This document shows positions 27,240 to 35,918 of a stretch of DNA of 64,000 nt, in pieces. Under the pieces are notes generated by a model. That model was not told the DNA's origin. It was given only the letters and a program-made list of their open reading frames with translations, and ran no database searches. The stretch spans positions 1 through 64,000 of the forward strand of contig SUSZ01000001.1 in assembly GCA_015063165.1 (NCBI GenBank), written 5' to 3'. Made by a program: the position numbers and the translations under genes. Within the stretch, counting starts at the first letter, position 1. Each line of letters begins with the position of its first letter. Origin of the DNA: Thermoplasmata archaeon (GTDB lineage Archaea > Thermoplasmatota > Thermoplasmata > Methanomassiliicoccales > Methanomethylophilaceae).

Positions 27240-27304
27240 CGAAGATCGATCGGTAATATGATTGATAACCCGGACAGTGGCGAGATAAGGTTGTTAAAAG
27301 TGGT

Positions 27305-27320
27305 CCGGGCCGGAGCCCGG
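27305..27320 (-). terminator. Terminator of the isocitrate dehydrogenase-like gene
   Basis: A 6-bp stem (27305-27310 with 27315-27320, CCGGGC/GCCCGG) is followed on the minus strand by ACCACTTTTAAC. Confidence 0.6.
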
Positions 27321-27340
27321 TAATGAGTTGAAATCAGAGC

Positions 27341-28555
27341 TCAAGCGCTCTTGGCGGCGTTGACGTAGTTGTTCCACGCCTGCTCGAGGTCGGGCCTCTG
27401 GATGGTGTCCATCACGTACTGGGCGAACTCGTCTCCGGTAGCTCCGGTGTTCCTTCCAGTCATGACGAGCTTCTTCTCGAACTGGCAGCAGATGTCGAGC
27501 GCCATCTCGAGCTTCCTTCCCTTCTCGCCCTCTCCGATGTGGTTCATCATGAGGGCGACAGCCTTGATCATGCTGCAGGGATCGGCGTACTGGGCCCTTC
27601 CCTCGGTGACCATCCTGGGAGCGGATCCGTGGATGGCCTCGAACATGGCATACCTCTTTCCGAGATTGGCGGATCCTGCGGTTCCGACTCCTCCCTGGAT
27701 CTGTGCGGCCTCGTCGGTGATGATGTCTCCATAGAGGTTGGGAAGGACGAACACGCGGAAGTCGCTCCTCCTTGCGGGGTCGATCAGCTTCGCGGTGGCG
27801 ATGTCTATGAACCAGTCGTCCCACCTGACCTGGGGGTAGTCCTTGGCGACCTGCTCGGCGATGCTGAGGAACTTTCCATCGGTGGTCTTGATGATGTTCG
27901 CCTTGGTGACGAGGGAGACGTAGTTCAGGTTGTTCTTGGCCGCGTAGTCGAATCCGAGCCTGATGATCCTCTCGGTTCCCTGGGTGGTAGCGACGCAGAA
28001 GTCCATGGCCAGGTCGTCGGTGACGTTGAGGCCGTCGCTTCCCATGACATAGGAACCCTCGGTGTTCTCCCTGAAGAAGGTCCAGTTGATTCCCAGCTCG
28101 GGAACGGAGACGGGCCTAACGTTCGCGAACAGGTCGAGCTCCTTCCTCATGGCGACGTTGGCGCTCTCGATGTTGGGCCAGGGGTCTCCCTTCTTGGGGG
28201 TGGTGGTGGGCCCCTTGAGGATAACGTGGCATTTCTTCAGCTCTGCCAGGGTGTCGTCGGGGATGGCCTTCATGACCTCCACGCGCCTCTCAATGGTGAG
28301 GCCGTCGATCTGCCTTATCTCCACCTTTCCTGCCTTGATCTTGTCTGCCAGAAGGAACTCCATGACCTTCTGGGCGGATGCGCAGATGTACGGACCGATT
28401 CCGTCTCCGCCGCAGACTCCGATGATGAGCTTGTCGAGCTTGGAGTAGTCGGTCCAGTCACCCTCGCCCTTGAGGACCTCGACCCTCTCGAGCTGCTTTC
28501 TGAGAAGGGCGCCGAACTTCTCCTGCGCCGCTTTGATGGCCTGTTCATCAACCAT
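27341..28555 (-). CDS. Isocitrate/isopropylmalate dehydrogenase family enzyme, probably isocitrate dehydrogenase
   Basis: The 404-residue protein has the beta-decarboxylating dehydrogenase fold. The substrate block ESANVAMRKELDLFANVRPV (about 130-149) has the Ser-x-Asn-x3-Arg arrangement typical of isocitrate dehydrogenase rather than isopropylmalate dehydrogenase. LPNLYGDIITDEAA carries the metal-binding Asp residues, and FEAIHGSAP is the cofactor loop. It should convert isocitrate to 2-oxoglutarate for glutamate synthesis. The start MVDEQAIKA at 28555 was preferred to longer frames because the conserved fold begins shortly after. The cofactor was not determined. Confidence 0.8.
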   Translation of the reverse strand: MVDEQAIKAAQEKFGALLRKQLERVEVLKGEGDWTDYSKLDKLIIGVCGGDGIGPYICASAQKVMEFLLADKIKAGKVEIRQIDGLTIERRVEVMKAIPDDTLAELKKCHVILKGPTTTPKKGDPWPNIESANVAMRKELDLFANVRPVSVPELGINWTFFRENTEGSYVMGSDGLNVTDDLAMDFCVATTQGTERIIRLGFDYAAKNNLNYVSLVTKANIIKTTDGKFLSIAEQVAKDYPQVRWDDWFIDIATAKLIDPARRSDFRVFVLPNLYGDIITDEAAQIQGGVGTAGSANLGKRYAMFEAIHGSAPRMVTEGRAQYADPCSMIKAVALMMNHIGEGEKGRKLEMALDICCQFEKKLVMTGRNTGATGDEFAQYVMDTIQRPDLEQAWNNYVNAAKSA

Positions 28556-28637
28556 TGGTATCGACCGCTCGAACGGAATTATCTTATTAAAACTATAACA
28601 GACGAGAGCGGATAAAAGCAGAAAGGAATGGTAAGGT

Positions 28638-28659
28638 GGCCGCCCGGAAGCGGACGGCC
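28638..28659 (-). terminator. Terminator of the M18 aminopeptidase gene
   Basis: GGCCG at 28638-28642 pairs with CGGCC at 28655-28659, directly after the M18 stop on the minus strand. Confidence 0.45.
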
Positions 28660-28667
28660 GGTTTTGA

Positions 28668-30083
28668 TCAGAAGAGCTTGGGCTTCTTGCTGTTGTACAC
28701 GGCGTAGATGGCCTTGTAGAGCATGTACTCGTCCGCTTTGGAGGTGACCTCCACGGGCGCGTGCATCGAGAGCACGGGGATGCCGATGTCGACGGTGTCG
28801 ATGTTGTGAACGGAGATCTCGGATGCGATGGTTCCTCCGCCTCCGATGTCGATCTTTCCAAGCTCGCCCATCTGCCAGGTGACTCCCTCTTCCCTGAAGA
28901 TGCTGAGGATGTAATCCATCATCTCGGCGGACGCGTCGTTGGTGCTGTACTTTCCTCTGGAGCCGTCGTACTTGGAGATTATGGGCCCGTAGTTGAGATA
29001 GGCGCAGTTGGTGGTCTCGTACACGTCTCCGAACGCGGGATCGAAAGCGGATCCGACGTCGGCGGAGAGGCAGATGGAGTTGCGGAGGACGTGCCTGACC
29101 TCGGCTCCCTCGGCCTGGGCGAGGTCCTCGACGAAGTCCCTGAACAGGAAGGACCTCATTCCGGTGACTCCGTCCGATCCGGTCTCCTCCTTGTCGGCGA
29201 AGATCGTGAGGGTGGTGTACTCGGGCTCCTTGGTGTCGATCTCGGCCATGAACTCGGCGTATGCGCAGGAGCTGTCGTCCTGTCCGTATCCGGCGATCAT
29301 GGACCTGTCGAACCCCATGTCCCTCGCTTTGAAGGCGGGGACCGCGCAGAGCTCGGCGGACTCGAAGTCTGCCTCCTTGATTCCGTACTTCTCGTTGATG
29401 GCTGCCATCACTGCGAGCTTCACCTTGCTGGTGACCTTCTCGTCGTCGTAGGGCCAGGATCCGATGAGGAGGTTGAGCTGCTCCCCCTCGATGACCTTGG
29501 ACGCGGTCTTGGACATCTGGTTCTGGGCGAGGTGCACGAGCAGGTCGGTGATGCAGAACGAGGGCTCGTCCTCCTCCTCGCCGATCCTCACCTTGACGCA
29601 GGTGCCGTCGGACTTCCTGACGACTCCGCGGATGGACAGAGGCACGGTGGTCCACTGGTACTTCTTGATGCCGCCGTAGTAGTGGGTCTTGAAGTAGGCC
29701 ATCCCGGCGTCCTCGAACAGCGGATGGGGCTTGAAGTCGAGCCTGGGGCTGTCCACGTGGGCGACGGAGACGCGCATCCCCTCGACTATGGGCTTCTTTC
29801 CCTTGGTGCACATCAGGATGTTCTTCCCGCGGTTGACCATGTAGAACTTGTCTCCGGCCTTGTAGACCTTGCCGCGGACGTACTCGGTGTAGCCGCGCTC
29901 CTTGAGGATGGGGATGACGTACTCCACAGCCTCGCGCTCGGTCTTGTTGGAAAGGAACCTCTTGTAGCCTTCGCAGAACTCGGAGGCTTTCTCGAGCATG
30001 CCGGGATCGATCTCGGCGAGGCTCTTCGGTTTTCTGAGCAGATCCTCTGCCAGAAGCTGACCTTTGGTCTTCTCTTCTTCCAT
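28668..30083 (-). CDS. M18 family aminopeptidase
   Basis: This 471-residue zinc aminopeptidase resembles aspartyl aminopeptidases (LAP4/ApeA). The metal and catalytic blocks are visible: VAHVDSPRLDFKPHP (first His and Asp, about 107-120), FADKEETGSDG (bridging Glu pair, about 300) and SMHAPVE near the C-terminus. The enzyme should remove N-terminal acidic residues from peptides in the cytoplasm, probably as a large tetrahedral oligomer. The start MEEEKTKGQ at 30083 begins the conserved part. The next gene upstream in the same direction ends 26 bases away. Confidence 0.9.
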   Translation of the reverse strand: MEEEKTKGQLLAEDLLRKPKSLAEIDPGMLEKASEFCEGYKRFLSNKTEREAVEYVIPILKERGYTEYVRGKVYKAGDKFYMVNRGKNILMCTKGKKPIVEGMRVSVAHVDSPRLDFKPHPLFEDAGMAYFKTHYYGGIKKYQWTTVPLSIRGVVRKSDGTCVKVRIGEEEDEPSFCITDLLVHLAQNQMSKTASKVIEGEQLNLLIGSWPYDDEKVTSKVKLAVMAAINEKYGIKEADFESAELCAVPAFKARDMGFDRSMIAGYGQDDSSCAYAEFMAEIDTKEPEYTTLTIFADKEETGSDGVTGMRSFLFRDFVEDLAQAEGAEVRHVLRNSICLSADVGSAFDPAFGDVYETTNCAYLNYGPIISKYDGSRGKYSTNDASAEMMDYILSIFREEGVTWQMGELGKIDIGGGGTIASEISVHNIDTVDIGIPVLSMHAPVEVTSKADEYMLYKAIYAVYNSKKPKLF

Positions 30084-30109
30084 GCACCCGTCATCAGCTG
30101 GTTCGGTAC

Positions 30110-30550
30110 TTAACCTTCCCCACGGGCGGACCGAAAATGAAGGAAGAATCGGAGAGGCTTGCGGACCATCGCCTCGACGGTGCGGATTATCTCTTTGAGG
30201 GGGATGGACGCGATCACGTCGTCGCCTACCGCCTCGTGGTATCTCGGAGGCTCCGGGGTGGCGTACGTGACGGCCTTCCTCGGGGTCCCTCCGACTTCCA
30301 CTTCCAGCTCCATGCGCCGGTATTCGGGACAGCCCTCCCATTCGTCCATCTTCTCCATGTCCTCGGGGGAGGCGTCGAAGACTATGCCCTTGACGTCCCC
30401 GTCAGGATGGGAGACTATAGTCAGAATGTCCCCGCCGCACACCTCCTGGAATCCGTGGAGGACGGCTTCCTCCGTGTCTACGATGCGGCCGAGGACCTTG
30501 TTCCTGACTATCGGCTCGCGCATGGAGCCGTAGACGAACACGAGGGCCAT
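30110..30550 (-). CDS. Gamma-glutamylcyclotransferase-like protein
   Basis: The 146-residue protein has the GGCT/AIG2 fold start VFVYGSMREPIV, with the substrate-binding YGS loop (about 6-8), and the conserved acidic block MDEWEGCPEYRR (about 70), where a Glu is the expected catalytic base. Relatives release 5-oxoproline from gamma-glutamyl compounds; the substrate here is unknown. It starts 8 bases after the MTA phosphorylase stop, so the two form an operon. Confidence 0.8.
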   Translation of the reverse strand: MALVFVYGSMREPIVRNKVLGRIVDTEEAVLHGFQEVCGGDILTIVSHPDGDVKGIVFDASPEDMEKMDEWEGCPEYRRMELEVEVGGTPRKAVTYATPEPPRYHEAVGDDVIASIPLKEIIRTVEAMVRKPLRFFLHFRSARGEG

Positions 30551-30558
30551 TTCCCGGT

Positions 30559-31341
30559 TCAGAGCGCGCCTGCGCCCTTGGCGGCCTCGATGCAGGAGTC
30601 GCATCCGCAGGCCTTGATCTTGGGAAGTCCGAGCTCCAGGAGCCTGAGGACCTTGTCAAGGCACTCGGACATCGTCTTGACGACCATGTCGATGTCCACG
30701 GGCTCGTCCTTCCAGACGTCGTAGTCGGTGACGGTGGCGAGGCTGCAGTAGCACATCCCGAGCTCTCTGGCGAGCTGGCACTCGGGAACGACGGTCATCC
30801 CGATGATGTCCGCGAAGTTCCTGAACATCATGCTCTCGGCCCTGGTGGAGAACCTGGGGCCCTCGATGCACATGTACCTTCCGCCGAGGTGGTACCTTAT
30901 GCCCATGTCCTTGGCGGTGTCCGCGAAGATCCCGTTCAGATAGGGGCAGAAGGGGTCCGCGATGGAGATGTGGACGATCTTGTCGTCGAAGTACGTGTAC
31001 TCCCTCCTCTTGGTGAAGTCGATGAACTGGTCGGCGATGACGAGGTCTCCGGGCGCGAACTGCTCCTGGAGGGACCCGACCGCGCATGCGGAGATGACGT
31101 ACTTGCATCCGAGCTCCTTGAGGGCCCACATGTTCGCCCTGTAGGGGACGGAGGAAGGGGGATACTTCTCGTCGCCGGTTCCGTGGCGGAACAGGAACGC
31201 GACCTCCACGCCTGCGATCTTTCCGATCATGATCTTGGACGAGGTCTTTCCGTACGGGGTGTCCGGGCGGACCTCCTTGATGAGCTCGAAGGTGTCGGGA
31301 TTGTAGATTCCGGTGCCTCCTACTATCGCTATCTCTGGCAT
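30559..31341 (-). CDS. mtnP: 5'-methylthioadenosine/purine nucleoside phosphorylase
   Basis: The 260-residue protein matches archaeal MTA phosphorylases. It has an N-terminal IAIVGGTGIY phosphate loop, FLFRHGTGDEKYPPSSVPYRANMWALK (phosphate and ribose site, the first part being the usual RHG motif), SACAVGSLQEQFAPGDLVI, and MCIEGPRFSTRAE. A CGCDSC motif near the C-terminus resembles the CXC pairs that form disulphides in some archaeal homologues. It salvages methylthioadenosine, or the inosine form, from polyamine and SAM metabolism. A GTG at 31347 is an alternative start. The TATA-like AAAAAGATATAC just upstream suggests a short leader. Confidence 0.88.
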   Translation of the reverse strand: MPEIAIVGGTGIYNPDTFELIKEVRPDTPYGKTSSKIMIGKIAGVEVAFLFRHGTGDEKYPPSSVPYRANMWALKELGCKYVISACAVGSLQEQFAPGDLVIADQFIDFTKRREYTYFDDKIVHISIADPFCPYLNGIFADTAKDMGIRYHLGGRYMCIEGPRFSTRAESMMFRNFADIIGMTVVPECQLARELGMCYCSLATVTDYDVWKDEPVDIDMVVKTMSECLDKVLRLLELGLPKIKACGCDSCIEAAKGAGAL

Positions 31342-31372
31342 GCCCACGCTTATCTGTTATCCGTATATCTTT

Positions 31373-32782
31373 TTAACTGGAAGAGGCCTCCGAACCTTTT
31401 TCCTCGTTGAAGGACCACGCCAGGAACAGGGTCAGCACGGACAGCACGGTCCCGACGATCATGGTGAACGTGAACCCTGCCATGAAAGTATCCGGGGAGA
31501 GCTCATCTATGAGTGCCCCCTGGGTCCCGGAGCCGATGGAGAACAGGACGGAATAGATCGCCGACCCTATGGCGCACCCGAGGTAGATGACGAAGGAGAC
31601 CATCGGGGAAGCCGCTCCCCTCTTGTCCGCGTCGACGCTGTCTATGATCCTGTTCCCGAGGGAGCCACCTCCGAATCCCCAGATCACGCCAAGGAACACC
31701 ACCGATACCAGCATCGGGATTGGGGAGTCGTATCCGGCGAATATCAGGGCGACGGAGGTCGCGACCAGGCTCAGGGATGCCAGGATCACGTAGTGCCTGT
31801 TGCCCTTCAGCGGGACCCTCCTCCCTATGGGCACGCACATCACCAGGGTGACCACGGACTGGACGCACAAGATGATCCCGGTCAGGACCAGGTCGTATCC
31901 CAGCACGATCTGCATGTAGAACGGGAGCAGGTAGAACACCCCCATCCAGACGAGGTTTATCATCAGGAACACCACGATGGCCGCTATGGTGGCCGGCCTC
32001 CTGAACACGGAGAATTCCAGCACCGGCTCGCTCACCTTCCTCTCGCGCACCACGAACAGCAGCATCAGGACCGCGAACCCGGCCAGAAGGACGGCGGACA
32101 TCGTCCCGAAACCATGCGAGGGGGTGGATTCCACCACATATAGACCCAGGACCATCGCCAGGAACAGGAACGCGGATCCGATGTAATCGAAATGCGACCT
32201 GTCGAATCCGACGTCCTTCGGGACGGACTTCGCGGCCAGAGCGGCTCCGACGACCCCGATGGGAACGTTGAACAGGAATATCCACCCCCAGTCTAGGTAC
32301 TCCGTGAGGACTCCGCCCAGGATCGGCCCGCACGCCCCTCCGATGGAGTATCCTAGAACGGATATCGACAGCCCCAGAGGCGTCAGGCTCTTCGGGAGGT
32401 ACTTCACGGCTATCATGATACCCGAAGCGGAGAGCATTCCCGCCCCTACGCCCTGGACGGCCCTGAACACTATCAGCATCCAGAACGTCTGCGAGAAGGC
32501 GCATAGAAGGGAGCCGAAAGCGAAGACCACGAAGCCCGCGACGATTATCCTCTTCAAGGCGCCTTTGTCGCACATCCTGCCGAAGATCAGGATCAGCCCG
32601 GCCATCACCAGGAAATAGATGGTTATGACCCATGATGAGTCGGTGGCGCCCACGGCGAAGAAGTCCGCTATGTCCGGGAGGGCGGTGGTGACTATGGTGC
32701 CGTCCAGACCGTCCACGAAGGCTGCCAGAGCTATGACGATGAACAGCATCGTCACCGAAGAATCGCCGCCCTCCTTGCGCAT
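31373..32782 (-). CDS. MFS multidrug exporter, DHA2/EmrB type
   Basis: The 469-residue protein has about 14 membrane helices and the DHA2 signatures. LDGTIVTTALPDI in helix 1 is the characteristic motif, FGRMCDKGALKR is motif A, FRAVQGVGAGM is motif B and LGYSIGGACGPILGGVL is motif C. It should export drugs or metabolites using the proton gradient. The start MRKEGGDSS at 32782 is supported by a TATA box on the minus strand about 25 bases upstream, giving a leaderless transcript. A longer frame to 32833 would start upstream of that promoter. Confidence 0.88.
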   Translation of the reverse strand: MRKEGGDSSVTMLFIVIALAAFVDGLDGTIVTTALPDIADFFAVGATDSSWVITIYFLVMAGLILIFGRMCDKGALKRIIVAGFVVFAFGSLLCAFSQTFWMLIVFRAVQGVGAGMLSASGIMIAVKYLPKSLTPLGLSISVLGYSIGGACGPILGGVLTEYLDWGWIFLFNVPIGVVGAALAAKSVPKDVGFDRSHFDYIGSAFLFLAMVLGLYVVESTPSHGFGTMSAVLLAGFAVLMLLFVVRERKVSEPVLEFSVFRRPATIAAIVVFLMINLVWMGVFYLLPFYMQIVLGYDLVLTGIILCVQSVVTLVMCVPIGRRVPLKGNRHYVILASLSLVATSVALIFAGYDSPIPMLVSVVFLGVIWGFGGGSLGNRIIDSVDADKRGAASPMVSFVIYLGCAIGSAIYSVLFSIGSGTQGALIDELSPDTFMAGFTFTMIVGTVLSVLTLFLAWSFNEEKGSEASSS

Positions 32783-32801
32783 GGAGGGAGGCGACGTTCG
32801 G

Positions 32802-32815
32802 CTTTTATTTATAGG
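32802..32815 (-). promoter_or_regulatory. TATA box of the MFS exporter gene
   Basis: On the minus strand this reads CCTATAAATAAAAG, spaced about 25 bases from the ATG at 32782. It fixes the start choice for that gene. Confidence 0.6.
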
Positions 32816-32829
32816 ATGCGAATCTGTTT

Positions 32830-33480
32830 TCAACGGAGGCTCCTGATGGCCTCGAAAGGCGTCACGTTGATGGCCAGCTCGACCTCTTCGTCGGTCATGC
32901 CGGCTCCGCGCGCGACTGTCCTTGCCGCCGCCTCGTCCATGAGATTCTCGGGGGCGTGGGTGTCGGAGTCGATGATCATCTTGGCTCCGGCCTCCCTGGC
33001 GACCTTCACCACATGGCCGTTGGTTATGTTGTGGCCCATCCTGCCGGTGATCTCGATGAGGACGCCGTTGTCCCTCGCCAGCTCGGCCTCCTCCAGAGTG
33101 AGGAAGCCGGGGTGGGCCAGGACGTCGATGTCGGGGTTCTCAGCGGAGTAGCGGTTGGTGCCCGGCTAGACGGGCTCGACCACGGTCTCCCCATGGACGA
33201 CGATCCATTCGGCCCCGAAGGACCTGGCCATGTCAGCGACCTTGGCTATCTTGCACGGGGGGACATGGGTTATCTCCACTCCCGGGATCACCTTGATGTA
33301 GTCCTCGCAGAGGTCGACGGCTTTGACCACGTTGGTCACCACCCATTCCACGTTGGTCATGTCCACGTGGTCGGTGATGGCTATCGCGTCGTGCTTGAGG
33401 ACCATCGCCCTCCTGACTAGCTCCGCCGGGATCAGCTCTCCGTCGCTGTAGGTGGTGTGGGTGTGGAGATCGGCTCTCAT
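32830..33480 (-). CDS. PHP-domain phosphatase with in-frame UAG, probable histidinol phosphatase
   Basis: With UAG read as a sense codon this is one 216-residue PHP protein. The N-terminal metal site [14 protein letters not shown] and ITDHVDM are before the TAG (33166-33168, residue 105). The remaining metal-binding blocks LAHPGF and DSDTHAP lie after it in the same frame. The TAG falls inside the family's VHGETVVEPV-x-PGTNR loop, between conserved elements, so neither half would be a functional enzyme alone. The ATG overlaps the hisIE stop (ATGA), making it the last gene of the histidine cluster. No other histidinol phosphatase was seen there, so that is the likely role. Confidence 0.82.
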
Positions 33481-34079
33481 CTCGCCCTCTCCGAGAGCTT
33501 GGCATATACCTTCTCCATGGGAAGGCCGGACTTCTCGATGGCGACCATGCTGTGGTAGATGAGGTCTGCCAGCTCCCAAGCCATCTCGCCTTCGTCCTTA
33601 TCCTTGATGGCGAGGGCGAACTCTCCGGCCTCCTCGATGACCTTCTTGCACATACGGGTCTCGTCGGAGAACAGCTGGCAGGTGTAGCTTCCCTCGCGAG
33701 GGTTCCTGCGCCTGTCCTCGATGACGCGCTTGAGGTCGGGGATGATAGCCATGGTCTGCGACTTGTCGCCGTAGATGACCTCGTCGAAGCATGAGGGGTT
33801 CCCCGTGTGGCAGGCCACCCCTGTCTGCTCTACCCTCACCAGGAGGGTGTCCCCGTCGCAGTCGGTCTGTATGCATTTGATCTTCTGGACGTGTCCGGAC
33901 TCCTCGCCCTTCTTCCAGAGCTTCTGCCTGCTTCTGGACCAGAAATGGGTGTATCCGGTGCTCTTCATGAGGCTGACAGCCTCCTCGTTGGCCCACGCGA
34001 CCATGAGGACCTCGTTGGTGATCCAGTCCTGCACGACCACGGTGATAAGGCCTTTGTCGTCGTATTTGAGTTCAGTCAT
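33477..34079 (-). CDS. hisIE: Phosphoribosyl-AMP cyclohydrolase / phosphoribosyl-ATP pyrophosphatase
   Basis: The bifunctional 200-residue enzyme does steps two and three of histidine synthesis. The HisI domain (about 1-110) contains [23 protein letters not shown] and the zinc/magnesium block [11 protein letters not shown]...GVACHTG. The HisE domain (about 115-200) has [10 protein letters not shown] and [12 protein letters not shown] with the acidic helix residues. It overlaps hisF upstream and the PHP gene downstream by a few bases each, so translation is coupled through the three genes. Confidence 0.95.
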   Translation of the reverse strand: MTELKYDDKGLITVVVQDWITNEVLMVAWANEEAVSLMKSTGYTHFWSRSRQKLWKKGEESGHVQKIKCIQTDCDGDTLLVRVEQTGVACHTGNPSCFDEVIYGDKSQTMAIIPDLKRVIEDRRRNPREGSYTCQLFSDETRMCKKVIEEAGEFALAIKDKDEGEMAWELADLIYHSMVAIEKSGLPMEKVYAKLSERAR

Positions 34080-34828
34080 CTTACCACTATACCCCTGTCC
34101 TTGAGGAATTCCTTGACCTCCGAGACAGTGCATTCGTTGTAATGGAATATCGAAGCGGCCAGCGCGGCGGATGCGCGGGTCTGGAGGAACACGTCGGCGA
34201 TGTGCTCCTTGCAGCCGCATCCTCCCGAAGCTATCACGGGGATGTCCACGGCGTCGGCGACGGCTGCGGTGAGGGGGATATCGTATCCCGTCTTCACTCC
34301 GTCCGCGTCCATGGACGTAAGGAGGATCTCTCCCGCTCCGAGGTCCTGCACCTTCTGCGCCCATTTAACGGCGTCTATGCCAGTGGGACGGGTCCCTCCG
34401 TGGGTGAAGACCTCCCAGTGGTCGTCCACCCTCTTCCCATCTATGGCCACGATGACGCACTGCTTGCCGAAGTCCTTGGCGCACTCGGTGATTATCTCCG
34501 GGCTCTTAACCGCCGCGGAGTTCACGGAGACCTTGTCGGCTCCGGAGTTGAGGGCGTCCCTCATGTCCTGGGCGTTCTTTATGCCGCCTCCGACCGCCAG
34601 AGGAATGGTGAGGTTCTTCGCGGTCTCGGAGACTATGTCGAGCATGGTCTGCCTGGCTTCCAGCGAGGCAGAGATGTCCAGGAAGGTTATCTCGTCAGCT
34701 CCCTGCCTCTCGTACTCCATCGCCAGCTGGGGCGGGTCTCCCACGTCCCTCAGGCCTTTGAAGTTGATTCCCTTGACGACCCTGCCGTTCTTCATGTCCA
34801 GGCAGGGGATTATCCTCTTCGCGAGCAT
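34076..34828 (-). CDS. hisF: Imidazole glycerol phosphate synthase, cyclase subunit
   Basis: The 250-residue TIM barrel makes IGP and AICAR from PRFAR using ammonia from HisH. The N-terminal catalytic block [18 protein letters not shown] (Asp near residue 11) and the second catalytic Asp in LLTSMDADG (about 130) are present, as are the phosphate-binding AVGGGIKN and ASGGCG loops. It starts inside the 3' end of hisB and overlaps hisIE. Confidence 0.96.
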   Translation of the reverse strand: MLAKRIIPCLDMKNGRVVKGINFKGLRDVGDPPQLAMEYERQGADEITFLDISASLEARQTMLDIVSETAKNLTIPLAVGGGIKNAQDMRDALNSGADKVSVNSAAVKSPEIITECAKDFGKQCVIVAIDGKRVDDHWEVFTHGGTRPTGIDAVKWAQKVQDLGAGEILLTSMDADGVKTGYDIPLTAAVADAVDIPVIASGGCGCKEHIADVFLQTRASAALAASIFHYNECTVSEVKEFLKDRGIVVR

Positions 34829-35385
34829 CGGTCCGCTCCTCCTATCCTGACGGTGTCCTTTGTGCTCAGCTCCTCGATCCTGGGCTTGACCGCTTCCTTG
34901 AGGGCCTTTCCCATGGACTTGAAGCCGGCTTCGATGATATGGTGCTCGTCGAATCCGCGCATGACGACCACGTGGAGGGTCAGCCCTGCGGACATGGCGA
35001 AGCTCCTGAAGAAATGATGGAACTCGGGCGACGGACAGTCGACGTCCGCGTACGGGCGGTCCACCAGGTCCAGCGAGGTCATCACCAGGGCGTCGTCCAT
35101 GGGGACTATAGCCGTGGCCATCCTCTCGATAGGCCTTCCGTCCAGCGCCTGCTGGAGAGCCTTCCCGAGCGTGATGGCGGTGTCCTCGATGATGTGGTGG
35201 TCGTTGTCGCCGTAGGCGCTGACCTTCAGGTCGAAGGAAGCGTATCTGGCGAGGGTCTCCACCATGTGCTTGAGGAACATGATGTTGCTCTCGACCTCGA
35301 ACTTCCCGGTTCCGTCTATATCGAGCTCGACCGTGATCTGAGTCTCTCTGGTCCTGCGTTCGATCTTCGCCGTCCTTCCCGTCAT
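34810..35385 (-). CDS. hisB: Imidazoleglycerol-phosphate dehydratase
   Basis: This 191-residue enzyme dehydrates IGP to imidazole acetol phosphate. The two metal-binding repeats are seen as [14 protein letters not shown] (about 59) and [20 protein letters not shown] (split by a few residues, about 155). Both have the His-His-x-x-Glu pattern. An A/T-rich TATA-like site about 25 bases upstream on the minus strand (GCTTATTAACG) suggests an internal promoter and a leaderless start at 35385. It ends in TAA overlapping hisF. Confidence 0.95.
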   Translation of the reverse strand: MTGRTAKIERRTRETQITVELDIDGTGKFEVESNIMFLKHMVETLARYASFDLKVSAYGDNDHHIIEDTAITLGKALQQALDGRPIERMATAIVPMDDALVMTSLDLVDRPYADVDCPSPEFHHFFRSFAMSAGLTLHVVVMRGFDEHHIIEAGFKSMGKALKEAVKPRIEELSTKDTVRIGGADRCSRRG

Positions 35386-35464
35386 TCTACCGACCCCGCG
35401 TAGGAGACGGACGTTAATAAGCATGACCGTCCGCCGTCGGTCCGTCTATTTTCAGAACAGCGGA

Positions 35465-35875
35465 TCAGCAGTCGCGGGGATAGACTATGGCCAGATTGGG
35501 GCACTCCATGCATATCCCGAGCTCGCCGTTGTATCCCTCGAGGATGTACAGCGCCCTCAGGAGCCCGCAGTCCTTGACGAAGTGGCAGATCCCGCAGAGG
35601 GCCTCGGTGACGTCCTCCCCTGCTACGACCCTGTCGGCCGTCTTGGAGATCATCTTGTAGAAATCGTTGCGATACTCGCTCCTGTCGATGATCGCGTTGC
35701 CTCCGCGGAATCCTTTCAGATACTGGGAGACCGCCGCGCTGGTGACTCCGAACAGGCCGGCGACCTGGACCTGGGTCATGTTGTGCCTGTTGACGAGCTC
35801 CTTCGCCAAGGCTCCCCTCGCCGTCGGAAGGATGTGTGTCACTATGAGTTCACAAGGAAGTTTCATCGCTACCAT
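35465..35875 (-). CDS. HTH regulator with C-terminal Cys cluster inside the his cluster
   Basis: The 136-residue protein resembles the archaeal XRE-type regulators that begin MxLPCELIVxxxLPxxR. The helix-turn-helix is MTQVQVAGLFGVTSAAVSQYL (about 40-60, quoted over the recognition helix). The C-terminal half has CGICHFVKDC and GICMEC, suggesting an iron-sulphur or zinc site, possibly a redox or metal sensor. The start at 35875 fits a TATA box about 25 bases upstream. The promoter carries an inverted repeat, consistent with autoregulation, and the position suggests control of the his genes. The ligand is unknown. Confidence 0.75.
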   Translation of the reverse strand: MVAMKLPCELIVTHILPTARGALAKELVNRHNMTQVQVAGLFGVTSAAVSQYLKGFRGGNAIIDRSEYRNDFYKMISKTADRVVAGEDVTEALCGICHFVKDCGLLRALYILEGYNGELGICMECPNLAIVYPRDC

Positions 35876-35890
35876 GTGAGTAATCGGCGT

Positions 35891-35907
35891 TAACTTGATA
35901 AAAGTTA
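35891..35907. promoter_or_regulatory. Inverted repeat over the TATA box of the HTH regulator
   Basis: TAACTT-GATAA-AAGTTA is a perfect 6-bp inverted repeat. It overlaps the minus-strand TATA-like CTTTTATC that serves the regulator gene, so a bound dimer would block TBP. It lies 12 bases upstream of the end of hisA. It is a good autoregulatory operator candidate. Confidence 0.5.
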
Positions 35908-35918
35908 GCACTGAAACT

